In this document: positions 36,270 to 43,517 of the stretch, in pieces
How the letters are laid out: the number at the start of each line of letters is the position of its first letter
Position numbering within the stretch: position 1 is the stretch's first letter
DNA from: Flavivirga abyssicola
GTDB lineage: Bacteria; Bacteroidota; Bacteroidia; Flavobacteriales; Flavobacteriaceae
Direction: 5' to 3'
DNA length: 64,000 nucleotides
Assembly: GCF_030540775.2 (NCBI RefSeq)
Contig: NZ_CP141266.1
Coordinates: 27,501 to 91,500 of the forward strand
Notes under the pieces: model-generated
What the model was told of the DNA's origin: nothing
Database searches by the model: none
What the model saw: the letters and a program-made list of their open reading frames with translations, nothing else
Program-made: the position numbers and the translations under genes

Positions 36270-37046
36270 CTATTTCCCTGGTTTTTCAAACATTGTCTTA
36301 TCGACATGCACACCAAAGGTTATGTTCTTCCAATTTGTTATATAATACTTTTTACCAATTACATTTCCTTCCCAATCTGATTCTATATACTTTCTTTTGG
36401 TTGGAATTTTAATCCCATCTACAGTTTCGTAATCGAATGTCATTAAAAACGGATCTGTAATTCCAAAGCCAACAACTGTGAAGAGAAATTGCTCTATTAA
36501 CTTCGTTTTTTTGTTAACATAGATGATGTAGGTATCTTGTCCATCTCCTACATGATCTCCAAAGGTGATCTTAATACGTTTATAGTCTTTGCCATTTACC
36601 TTTTGGTCTGCTAATAGTTCTTGATTTACGCCTTCATCAAGTAACTTGTAAAACATGGCGAACCAATAGTAGTTTGTTTTTCTTAAAAAACGTGCGACTC
36701 CGTTGGCTTGTTCATCATTGGATACTTTCCCATCAAATGTTACCCAAGCATCGGTTCCGTTATAACCTTCTACAACTTTACCATTTGCTCCTGTAAGGGT
36801 ATGTGTTGAGTAAGTTGCGTAAGAGCGCTCTCCATCAAACAAATACGTTTCTTTTCCAACTAATGTTATAGCATTTTCTCCTTTTGGAGCTCTATATTCA
36901 TAATCATAAGTTACACTTCCTTTATTGTAAAAGTTTTGTGATCCTCCTATAGCTTCTATAGATTGTGCTATAATTTCTTTTGCTGTTTGGGCTGTTGCAA
37001 TTGTTGATGCTATAACTACTGCTAATGTGAATATTACTTTTTTCAT
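36270..37046 (-). CDS. Secreted LolA-like protein of unknown function
   Basis: 258 residues with cleavable signal peptide (MKKVIFTLAVVIASTIATAQ). The following sequence (TAKEIIAQSIEAIGGSQNFYNKGSVTYDYEYRAPKG ... YNGTDAWVTFDGKV ... VNGKDYKRIKITFGDHVGDGQDTYIIYVNKKTKLIEQFLFTV ... FDYETVDGIKIPTKRKY) matches the outer-membrane lipoprotein-sorting/LolA-like half-barrel proteins common in flavobacteria. A ligand-binding periplasmic protein is inferred. A TetR-type operator (37152-37166) lies about 105 bp upstream and the TetR gene is next on the same strand, so it is the probable target of that repressor. Confidence 0.75.
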   Translation of the reverse strand: MKKVIFTLAVVIASTIATAQTAKEIIAQSIEAIGGSQNFYNKGSVTYDYEYRAPKGENAITLVGKETYLFDGERSYATYSTHTLTGANGKVVEGYNGTDAWVTFDGKVSNDEQANGVARFLRKTNYYWFAMFYKLLDEGVNQELLADQKVNGKDYKRIKITFGDHVGDGQDTYIIYVNKKTKLIEQFLFTVVGFGITDPFLMTFDYETVDGIKIPTKRKYIESDWEGNVIGKKYYITNWKNITFGVHVDKTMFEKPGK

Positions 37047-37151
37047 TTTTCTAGGTTTTAATTATTGTTAAGTTTTATGAGTTAGATATTATTTTTAATC
37101 TAATGCGTTTATTTCCATTTGTTACTACTTATGGCTATACATTACAAATAA

Positions 37152-37166
37152 TAGACCGTCCGTTTA
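37152..37166. promoter_or_regulatory. TetR operator copy 1 (TAGACCGTCCGTTTA)
   Basis: TAGACC-headed imperfect palindrome, same sequence type as the two copies before the tetR gene. It lies between the tetR stop and the start of the LolA-like gene. Confidence 0.75.
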
Positions 37167-37189
37167 TTTTTATTATAAAAAAATAAGTT

Positions 37190-37786
37190 TTAACTAATTA
37201 CTTTTGCCTTTTTCTTTATGAATGTCATATTTATGTTTAAAAACTGATCTAATGGTGAGCTACTTCTTTCTACTTTCATTCTGCCTAATGCCCCATTAAA
37301 ACCATCAAACAAATAATTCGCCAAATGCAGTGCTTCAATAGTATCTATGATCTCTCCTTTTTCTTGTCCTTTTTCTATAAAAGATGCCAAACCCTTACTC
37401 CATCTGTCATAAACGCCAGAAATGGCATTTGATACTGGGTCTATAGTACCTGCAACTTCCGTACTCAGGTTTCCTAATAAACAACCTACTTTAAAATCTT
37501 TTTCAGTATACCATATTATATATATCTTGAAATGATTCTTAATACGCTCGTAATGTGATAAAGATTCATCCGAAAGGTTTTTTTCAAAATCCTTACCTAT
37601 TACTTCTTCAAAACGAGCAATCGCTTTAATAACAAAATCTTCTTTACTTTCAAATAAATGATAAAAAGATCCTTTAGGCATTTCACATGCTTTAAGAATA
37701 TCTCTAATCCCAGTATTGTGATAACCATTAAGACGAAATAATTCTATTCCTTTTTCTAAAATGTTATTTATATCGTGTTTTGCCAT
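37190..37786 (-). CDS. TetR/AcrR-family repressor (NemR-like)
   Basis: 198 residues. The N-terminal helix-turn-helix (NGYHNTGIRDILKACEMPKGSFYHLFESKEDFVIKAI, about 19-55) is typical. The ligand domain contains VGCLLGNLSTEVAG, the cysteine-bearing motif of NemR/YcdC-like members, which sense electrophiles in E. coli through cysteine; a similar role is inferred only. Three copies of a TAGACC-type site surround it: one 4 bp before its start codon, one 34 bp further, and one before the downstream LolA-like gene, so it very probably represses itself and that gene. Confidence 0.9.
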   Translation of the reverse strand: MAKHDINNILEKGIELFRLNGYHNTGIRDILKACEMPKGSFYHLFESKEDFVIKAIARFEEVIGKDFEKNLSDESLSHYERIKNHFKIYIIWYTEKDFKVGCLLGNLSTEVAGTIDPVSNAISGVYDRWSKGLASFIEKGQEKGEIIDTIEALHLANYLFDGFNGALGRMKVERSSSPLDQFLNINMTFIKKKAKVIS

Positions 37787-37789
37787 TAT

Positions 37790-37804
37790 TAGACCGATCG
37801 TTTA
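37790..37804. promoter_or_regulatory. TetR operator copy 2 (TAGACCGATCGTTTA)
   Basis: Immediately upstream (4 bp) of the tetR start codon; same motif as copies 1 and 3, spaced 34 bp from copy 3. Confidence 0.8.
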
Positions 37805-37823
37805 CAATGCAAATATATAATAA

Positions 37824-37837
37824 TAGACCAGTCGTTT
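37824..37837. promoter_or_regulatory. TetR operator copy 3 (TAGACCAGTCGTTT)
   Basis: Third copy of the motif upstream of tetR. Together with copy 2 it likely overlaps the tetR promoter. The remaining DNA to 38119 shows no other recognised feature. Confidence 0.7.
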
Positions 37838-38119
37838 CAAAACAATGAATGTTAAAATTTTATTAATGGATTTATGTTGTGTACAATCCAACCAATGGAT
37901 ATCATTTTTTATCGCCATCCCTAGGTAAAAAATTATTGAAGTTTAATCTATAATTATAATAAAATGTCAATTTTTTTTCCGTTAAGAAGCAACCTAATTT
38001 TTACTTATAAAAACAAACATTTTAGGAAAAAGCAAACACTTTATTATCTTCTCCTTTTTGTATATTCGTTTTCGAGGTGAAACCTTATTTTAAAAGATGT
38101 TTTAATAATACCCATATAA

Positions 38120-38590
38120 ATGGATTTTAAACCAAAATTTATTAATTTCAGAAAGAAAGTCGAAGCGAGTTTTCAAAGACAAAAGTTTATGGAATTAATC
38201 CAAGCTAAATTAGTTGACGTGAAACCTGGCTATTGCGAAATTCAAATACCTTATGATTCTAATTTAACACAGCAACATGGGTTTTTCCATGCTGGCATTA
38301 TAAGTACTATAGCTGATAATGCTGCTGGTTATGCTGGTTTTTCTTTAATGGAAGAAGATTCATCCGTTTTAACTGTCGAATTTAAATTAAACCTTATGTC
38401 TCCAGGTGATGGTGATCTATTAATTGCTAAAGCAAATGTTTTAAAACATGGACGTACATTAACAATTTGTAGATCTGAAGTTTTTATTAGAAAAAACGGC
38501 ATAGAAAAAATTTGTGCAGCTTCACAAACGACTTTAATTGAGCTGAAGAACAAGCCAGATAAAAAACAAACCGTTGCCAATAAACAATAA
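38120..38590 (+). CDS. PaaI-family hotdog thioesterase
   Basis: 156 residues, single hotdog fold. The signature QQHGFFHAGIISTIADNAAGYAG (about 53-75) carries the helix and conserved Asp used by PaaI/YbdB-type acyl-CoA thioesterases; SVLTVEFKLNLMSPGDGDLLIAKANVLKHGRTLTICRSEVF is the second half of the fold. The acyl substrate is unknown. It is transcribed away from tetR but has no TAGACC site close to its start. The ECF41 gene follows at 84 bp with its own promoter. Confidence 0.88.
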   Translation: MDFKPKFINFRKKVEASFQRQKFMELIQAKLVDVKPGYCEIQIPYDSNLTQQHGFFHAGIISTIADNAAGYAGFSLMEEDSSVLTVEFKLNLMSPGDGDLLIAKANVLKHGRTLTICRSEVFIRKNGIEKICAASQTTLIELKNKPDKKQTVANKQ

Positions 38591-38617
38591 GTCTTTTGGA
38601 ACTTAATTTATTTAAAA

Positions 38618-38646
38618 TGTCACGTTTTTATCACACTATTTGTCAT
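38618..38646 (+). promoter_or_regulatory. ECF41-type promoter of the sigma gene
   Basis: TGTCACG (38618-38624), 16-bp spacer, TGTCAT (38641-38646), 29 bp before the TTG start. The same two boxes with the same 16-bp spacer precede azoR. Reported ECF41 promoters have a TGTCACA -35 box and a CGTC -10 box, so this fits with T for C in the first -10 base. Confidence 0.8.
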
Positions 38647-38674
38647 CCTAGAATAGAACATTAAAAATTTAACA

Positions 38675-39505
38675 TTGAAAAATTACCAGAACATATTATT
38701 CCCTTATGCTTATAATATTTTGGGCTCTGTTGAAGATGCTAAGGATGCCATACAGGATGTTTTAACCAAACATCTTTCAATTGACAAAGACCATATAGAA
38801 AATGATATTGGTTACTTAATAAAATCGGTTATAAATCAATCTATCAATATAAAAAAGAGACATAGTAAAATAGTTAGTAACAGGTTATGGCTACCTGAGC
38901 CTTTATCTACCGAAACGGCTGACAATAATATTGACAGGGAAGAAATCATATCATATTCCTTACTTGTTCTTTTAGAAAAATTAACAGCAAGAGAACGTGC
39001 CGTTTTTATCTTAAAAGAAGCTTTTGATTATTCGCATAAAGACATCTCAAAAAACATTAACATTACCATTGAAAACTCTCGAAAATTATTGAGTAGGGGA
39101 AAAACTAAGTTAGCTAATTACCAAACAACAACCCTTAGTCATTCTGCTCCCTTACCTTCTTACATGGAAAGTTACATTAAAACAATTAAAAATGGGGATG
39201 TGAAACGTTTGGAGAAAATGCTTTCTGAAGACATTTCATTACATGCAGATGGTGGAGAGCACATTAAAGTTGTAAGAGAGTTAACAATTGGAAAATCTGC
39301 CTCTTTAAAGCTATTATTTTATGTATATAAAACTTATCTGGAATTATTATCGATCAAGATCACACAAATTAATCATCAACCAGCTTTATTATTTTATAAC
39401 GAAGATTCTTTAATTAATTGTCAGGTGTTTGATTTCGAAAACAATAAAATAAAAAGCATATTTTCTATCGTCGACCCCAATAAAATAAAGAATTTCAGTT
39501 TTTGA
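38675..39505 (+). CDS. ECF41-type RNA polymerase sigma factor with SnoaL-like C-terminal domain
   Basis: 276 residues from a TTG start; a stop (TAG 38654) lies upstream in frame and no better start exists. Sigma region 2 (NILFPYAYNILGSVEDAKDAIQDVL), the ECF41 signature WLPEP (about 73-77), region 4 (LTARERAVFILKEAFDYSHKDISK), then a SnoaL-like domain with YIKTIKNGDVKRLEKMLSEDISLHADGGE (DGG motif) and the C-terminal NPNK variant of the NPDKL motif. In this group the C-terminal domain replaces an anti-sigma factor and tunes activity. The identical promoters before itself and azoR suggest autoregulation plus one target operon. Confidence 0.92.
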   Translation: MKNYQNILFPYAYNILGSVEDAKDAIQDVLTKHLSIDKDHIENDIGYLIKSVINQSINIKKRHSKIVSNRLWLPEPLSTETADNNIDREEIISYSLLVLLEKLTARERAVFILKEAFDYSHKDISKNINITIENSRKLLSRGKTKLANYQTTTLSHSAPLPSYMESYIKTIKNGDVKRLEKMLSEDISLHADGGEHIKVVRELTIGKSASLKLLFYVYKTYLELLSIKITQINHQPALLFYNEDSLINCQVFDFENNKIKSIFSIVDPNKIKNFSF

Positions 39506-39535
39506 CACAAAGGTTGAAAACCGAAATTCTTTATT
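39484..39535 (+). terminator. Terminator hairpin after the ECF41 gene
   Basis: 19-bp arms (39484-39502 and 39517-39535) with one mismatch; the left arm overlaps the last codons of the sigma gene. T-rich sequence follows. Confidence 0.7.
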
Positions 39536-39538
39536 TAG

Positions 39539-39578
39539 ATTCCCGTTCCTGTCTGCCGACAGGCAGGTCCACGGGAAT
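39539..39578. repeat. Intergenic palindromic repeat, attcccgt type
   Basis: Outer arms attcccgt / acgggaat and inner stem cctgtctg / caggcagg, then GAC. Same kind of element as 6087-6106. Confidence 0.65.
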
Positions 39579-39595
39579 GACAACTTCAACGGAAA

Positions 39596-39616
39596 CCCCG
39601 AGGTTTTGCCTCGGGG
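39596..39616. terminator. GC-rich hairpin before azoR
   Basis: Perfect 8-bp stem ccccgagg / cctcgggg, loop ttttg, followed by aattctttt. It could act as a second terminator insulating azoR from the sigma gene, leaving azoR to its own ECF41-type promoter. Confidence 0.6.
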
Positions 39617-39652
39617 AATTCTTTTCGATTAAAACAACTTTTTTAATAGACC

Positions 39653-39680
39653 TGTCACGTTTTCCTTATCTGTTTTGTCA
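39653..39680 (+). promoter_or_regulatory. ECF41-type promoter of azoR
   Basis: TGTCACG (39653-39659), 16-bp spacer, TGTCA (39676-39680), 27 bp before the azoR ATG. Boxes and spacing are identical to the sigma gene promoter at 38618. Confidence 0.8.
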
Positions 39681-39707
39681 TTCTATTGAAATTAAAAAAA
39701 TCAATAA

Positions 39708-40319
39708 ATGAAAACATTATTAAGAATAGATTGTAGTTCCAGAATTAAAGGATCACATTCCAGAACATTAGCTGATTATTTTGAGGAACATTGGAAGACT
39801 GCTAATCCTAAAGGCACCATTATTTACAGAGATTTAGCAAAACAGGCGTTACCCCACATACAAAACAATACGATTGAAGGGTTTTACACGCCTATTGAGT
39901 ATATGTCTCCTCAAATTAAAGAGGCTACCGCTTTATCTGATGAATTAATAGAAGAATTAAAATCTGTAGATGAAATTCTAATTAGTAGTCCTTTATATAA
40001 TTTGAATATTCCCTCTAACCTCAAAGCGTATTTAGATCAAGTGGTAAGAATTGGACATACATTCAATATTAATGAAAAAGGTTATTATGGTTTATTAGAA
40101 GGTAAACTAGCCTATCTGGTTACAGTTAAAGGTGGTGTATATAAAGGTACTTTTATGGAACCATATGATTTTCAAGAACCTTATTTAAAAGCCATACTTG
40201 GACATATGGGTATAAAAACTCAGGAATTATTTTCACTTGAAGGATCTACAAATCAGCAAACCTTAGAACAAAATAAGGTCATAGTAGAAAACACCATTGA
40301 TCAATTATTCAATAAATAA
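39708..40319 (+). CDS. azoR: FMN-dependent NADH-azoreductase/quinone reductase
   Basis: 203 residues, flavodoxin-like fold. The N-terminal phosphate-binding loop (LRIDCSSRIKGSHSRTLADYF), SSPLYNLNIPSNLKAYLDQVVRIGHTF, and YLVTVKGGVYKG are signature segments of AzoR, which reduces quinones and azo compounds with NADH through two-electron transfer. A defence role against electrophilic quinones is inferred from the family. It is preceded by an ECF41-type promoter and followed 8 bp later by the cupin gene, forming the probable target operon of the sigma factor. Confidence 0.92.
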   Translation: MKTLLRIDCSSRIKGSHSRTLADYFEEHWKTANPKGTIIYRDLAKQALPHIQNNTIEGFYTPIEYMSPQIKEATALSDELIEELKSVDEILISSPLYNLNIPSNLKAYLDQVVRIGHTFNINEKGYYGLLEGKLAYLVTVKGGVYKGTFMEPYDFQEPYLKAILGHMGIKTQELFSLEGSTNQQTLEQNKVIVENTIDQLFNK

Positions 40320-40327
40320 AACAAAAT

Positions 40328-40843
40328 ATGATGATTGCAAAAGAAAATTATTTTGAAGATGAATTGGAAAATAATGCATCCATAATTAAAGCTAATGAAG
40401 GTGAAAAACTGGAATTAAATACTATTTCAATTACATTTAAAGTTACTAGTAAAATCTCTAACGACCAATTAGGTATTTATGAGATTTCCCTCCCTCCTAT
40501 GGCCATTGGTGCAAAACTACACTATCATAGGTTTATGGACGAAACCTTTATAGTAAATGAAGGTTTTTTAACCATTCAAGTTGCCGATAAAGAATATAGT
40601 GCGGAGCCAGGAACCATTGCTTATATACCTCGATTTACCCCGCATGGATTTAGAAATGATACGAATGAAACTGTGAAATTAACATTGGTTTTTAATCCAT
40701 CTCAAAAACGCGAAGGCTTTTTTAAAGGTCTATATGAAACATTAAACGACGTTCTTATTGATCCAGAAAAGTACTTAAAACTATATAATAAATACGATAG
40801 TTTTCCTGTAGACACTTCTAATATGATACCAATAAGAGAGTAG
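40328..40843 (+). CDS. Cupin-domain protein
   Basis: 171 residues with one cupin barrel. Motif 1 is visible as AKLHYHRFMDETFIVNEGFLTIQV and motif 2 as AEPGTIAYIPRFTPHGFRN, supplying three His and one Glu for a metal. Quercetinase-like and sugar-binding cupins look alike, so its substrate is unknown. Eight bp after azoR and lacking its own promoter, it is presumably induced together with it. Its stop codon lies at the border of palindromic element D. Confidence 0.85.
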   Translation: MMIAKENYFEDELENNASIIKANEGEKLELNTISITFKVTSKISNDQLGIYEISLPPMAIGAKLHYHRFMDETFIVNEGFLTIQVADKEYSAEPGTIAYIPRFTPHGFRNDTNETVKLTLVFNPSQKREGFFKGLYETLNDVLIDPEKYLKLYNKYDSFPVDTSNMIPIRE

Positions 40844-40995
40844 AAAAAGGGTGAAACTAAAAAGCCTTTATAATTTGATTTGTCAGGTTGAGCCAGTCGA
40901 AACCAATATTGATTATCAGTAATCTAAATATATTTCGACAAGCTCAATATGACATCGAACTTACTTTTTAGCCTCATTTTTGATTTACTACCCTC
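40836..40995. repeat. Palindromic intergenic element D
   Basis: About 160 bp. Core arms 40881-40902 and 40933-40954 pair at 18 of 22 positions (tgtca..ttgag..gtcgaaa). Outer arms gagagtag / ctaccctc pair with one mismatch, the left one including the cupin stop codon. Similar in size to elements A and C. Confidence 0.6.
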
Positions 40996-41078
40996 AATAA
41001 TTAGCTATCAACCCCACTTATTTATACTAAAATTTGATTAGTTTTTAAATTTTTTAACGCTTTGTCGATTAATTTATG

Positions 41079-41092
41079 TAATTTTGTTTAAC
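41079..41092 (+). promoter_or_regulatory. Promoter and CarH half-site before the MerR gene
   Basis: TAATTTTG (41079-41086) fits the Bacteroidota -7 box TAnnTTTG and overlaps TTGTTTAAC (41084-41092), identical to one arm of the palindrome before crtI. Autoregulation is inferred. Confidence 0.5.
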
Positions 41093-41107
41093 TTAAATTA
41101 AAAATTA

Positions 41108-42007
41108 ATGAACAATATCAAGGTTAACTTTAGTATAAAAGACTTAGAAAACCTTACAGGTATCAAAGCTCACACTATACGTATTTGGGAAAAACGTTAT
41201 GATTTATTACGCCCAAATAGGTCAGACACCAACATTCGAAATTATAGCCTAGCTAGTTTTCAAAAGCTATTAAATATATCATACTTAAATAATAACGGAT
41301 TAAAAATCTCAAAAATTGCTAATCTAAAAGAAGAAGAAATCCCTATTAAGGTAAGAGAAATTGCATCTCGAGCTAAAGTTGAAGATCATGCTATCAATGC
41401 ATTAAAAATGGCCATGATTAATTTTGATCAGGTACTATTCTATAGCACCTATAACAATTTGCTAGAAACGAAATCTTTTAGTGAAATTTTCTATACGGTC
41501 TTTTTACCTCTTTTAAATGAAATAGGGCTTCTGTGGCAAACCAATACCATTACGCCAGCTCACGAACATTTTTTATCTATCCATATAAAACAAAAGATTC
41601 TCTTAAACACTGAGAGATTACAAATTTTAGAACCTAAACCTGTTTCTAAAACCTATGTCTTATTTTTACCTGATAACGAAATTCATGATATTGGTCTTTT
41701 GTTTATCAATTATCAATTAAGAAGTAAAGGCTACCATACTATTTTTCTTGGTGAGAGTGTTCCTATGGAAAGTCTTACAGATTTATTAGAATTTTTTGAT
41801 GAAATTACCTTTATATCTTACTTTACAGTTCATCCCCCAGAACAAGAGATTCCTGATTATATTAATAAATTTAATGAGACACTATTAAACAAAGAAAATA
41901 CAAAGTTTTTATTGCTGGGTAAAAAAGTGTCTGATTACAACCTTTCCGATCTTCCAGAGAAAATAAGTATATTTAATTCAATAGAAAATTTAGTTAAAGA
42001 CTTATAA
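41108..42007 (+). CDS. MerR-family B12-binding regulator, CarH-like photoreceptor candidate
   Basis: 299 residues: MerR helix-turn-helix (FSIKDLENLTGIKAHTIRIWEKRY, about 8-31, within a domain to ~75), helical bundle, and a cobalamin-binding Rossmann domain. The light-sensing CarH signatures are intact: W143-x9-E153-H154 (WQTNTITPAHEH) and ExHxxG with His193 (EIHDIG). In CarH the His ligates cobalt of adenosylcobalamin; in the dark a tetramer represses carotenoid genes and light breaks it. Located directly before crtI and sharing TTGTTTAAC sites with it, so control of the pigment operon by light is the likely role. Confidence 0.88.
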   Translation: MNNIKVNFSIKDLENLTGIKAHTIRIWEKRYDLLRPNRSDTNIRNYSLASFQKLLNISYLNNNGLKISKIANLKEEEIPIKVREIASRAKVEDHAINALKMAMINFDQVLFYSTYNNLLETKSFSEIFYTVFLPLLNEIGLLWQTNTITPAHEHFLSIHIKQKILLNTERLQILEPKPVSKTYVLFLPDNEIHDIGLLFINYQLRSKGYHTIFLGESVPMESLTDLLEFFDEITFISYFTVHPPEQEIPDYINKFNETLLNKENTKFLLLGKKVSDYNLSDLPEKISIFNSIENLVKDL

Positions 42008-42018
42008 AGGTTTTTATT

Positions 42019-42050
42019 TTGTTTAACTTTTAACTATATTTGTTAAACAA
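42019..42050. promoter_or_regulatory. Palindromic operator overlapping the crtI promoter
   Basis: Perfect 9-bp inverted repeat TTGTTTAAC / GTTAAACAA separated by 14 bp. A -7-like box TATATTTG (42035-42042) lies inside, so binding would block polymerase. The right arm ends 1 bp before the crtI start, implying a very short leader. One arm recurs before the MerR gene. Confidence 0.7.
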
Positions 42051-42051
42051 T

Positions 42052-43515
42052 ATGAAATCAACTGCAAATATAATAGGTTCTGGGTTTTCGTCTTTAGCTG
42101 CTTCATGCTACTTAGCAAAAGCTGGATATGATGTTACTATTTTTGAAAAAAACAAAACCATTGGAGGGAGAGCCAGACAACTTATAAAAGATGGGTTTAC
42201 TTTTGATATAGGACCTACATGGTACTGGATGCCTGACGTTTTTGAACGTTTTTTTTCAGATTTTAACAAGTCCCCAGATGACTATTATTCTTTAGAAAAA
42301 TTAAATCCTGCCTACAGTGTATACTTCGGTAAAGATGATTTTATTACAATAGAAGACACCTTAGAAAAAATAACTGTTGCTTTTGAAAAGGAAGAGTCAG
42401 GAAGCTCTAAAAAACTTAAAAAGTTTATTAATCAAGCAAAAAGTAACTATGATATAGCTATTAAAGATCTGGTTTATAATCCGGGTGTCTCTCCTTTAGA
42501 ATTAGTAACCTTTACAACGCTTAAGAAGTTTGATCAATTTTTTAGCAATATAAAAAGAGACGTAAGAAAAGAATTTAAGAATAAAAGACTTGTAAAAATT
42601 CTAGAGTTTCCTGTTTTATTTTTAGGTGCTAAACCTAGTGACACACCTTCTTTTTATAGTTTTATGAATTATGCCGATTTTGGATTGGGTACATTTCATC
42701 CCAAAAAGGGTATGTATGAAGTGATTCTGGCTATGGAAAAACTGGCTAAAGAATTAGGAGTCACTATTAAAACCAATGCTCCGATAGAAAAAATTGTTGT
42801 AGAAAATGGAGCATACAAAGAGCTTGTTTCAAATGGAAAAACATATACGTCTAACATCGTTGTAAGTGGTGCTGATTATCATCACACCGAAACGCTTTTA
42901 GATAAGTCATATAGGCAATATTCAGAAAACTATTGGAACAAAAGAACATTTGCACCTTCTTCCCTCCTATTTTATGTAGGGTTTGATAAAAAGTTAAAAA
43001 ACGTCAATCATCATACGCTCTTTTTTGATGTTGACTTTGATGTTCATGCTGAAGCTATTTATGATCATCCGAAATGGCCAGAAAATCCGTTATTTTATGC
43101 CAGTTTTCCAAGTAAAACAGATATAAATTCTGCTCCAGAAGGAAAAGAGGCTGGTATTTTTTTGATTCCATTAGCTCCTGGATTACATGACACGCCAGAG
43201 TTAAGAGAGGCTTATTTTGATAAAATTATAAACCGTTTTGAAAGTTTAACCTCTCAAAATGTAAAAAAACATATTATCTTTAAAGAGAGTTTTTGTATTA
43301 ACGATTTTATTAACGATTACAATTCTTACAAAGGAAATGCATACGGAATGGCGAATACGTTAACGCAAACGGCTTTTTTAAGACCCAAATTAAAAAGTAA
43401 AAAAGTAAAAAACTTGTTTTTTACTGGACAATTAACTGTACCTGGTCCTGGGGTTCCTCCCTCATTAATATCTGGGAAATTAGTAGCAGATTTAGTAACA
43501 AAATACCATCACTAA
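42052..43515 (+). CDS. crtI: Phytoene desaturase
   Basis: 487 residues from ATG 42052; a TTG 12 bp earlier would begin inside the operator palindrome and adds nothing. FAD-binding GSGFSSLAASCYLAKAGYDV near the N-terminus, GGRARQLIKDGFTFDIGPTWYWMP, and the C-terminal FFTGQLTVPGPGVPPSLISGKLVA signature of CrtI-type desaturases. Introduces the double bonds that turn phytoene into lycopene in the membrane. First gene of the pigment operon; stop and crtB start are 2 bp apart. Confidence 0.95.
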   Translation: MKSTANIIGSGFSSLAASCYLAKAGYDVTIFEKNKTIGGRARQLIKDGFTFDIGPTWYWMPDVFERFFSDFNKSPDDYYSLEKLNPAYSVYFGKDDFITIEDTLEKITVAFEKEESGSSKKLKKFINQAKSNYDIAIKDLVYNPGVSPLELVTFTTLKKFDQFFSNIKRDVRKEFKNKRLVKILEFPVLFLGAKPSDTPSFYSFMNYADFGLGTFHPKKGMYEVILAMEKLAKELGVTIKTNAPIEKIVVENGAYKELVSNGKTYTSNIVVSGADYHHTETLLDKSYRQYSENYWNKRTFAPSSLLFYVGFDKKLKNVNHHTLFFDVDFDVHAEAIYDHPKWPENPLFYASFPSKTDINSAPEGKEAGIFLIPLAPGLHDTPELREAYFDKIINRFESLTSQNVKKHIIFKESFCINDFINDYNSYKGNAYGMANTLTQTAFLRPKLKSKKVKNLFFTGQLTVPGPGVPPSLISGKLVADLVTKYHH

Positions 43516-43517
43516 TT

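Noticed and set aside
39502-39711. 69-codon frame between the sigma gene and azoR
   Set aside because: It covers two hairpin repeats and the azoR promoter and shows no protein features.
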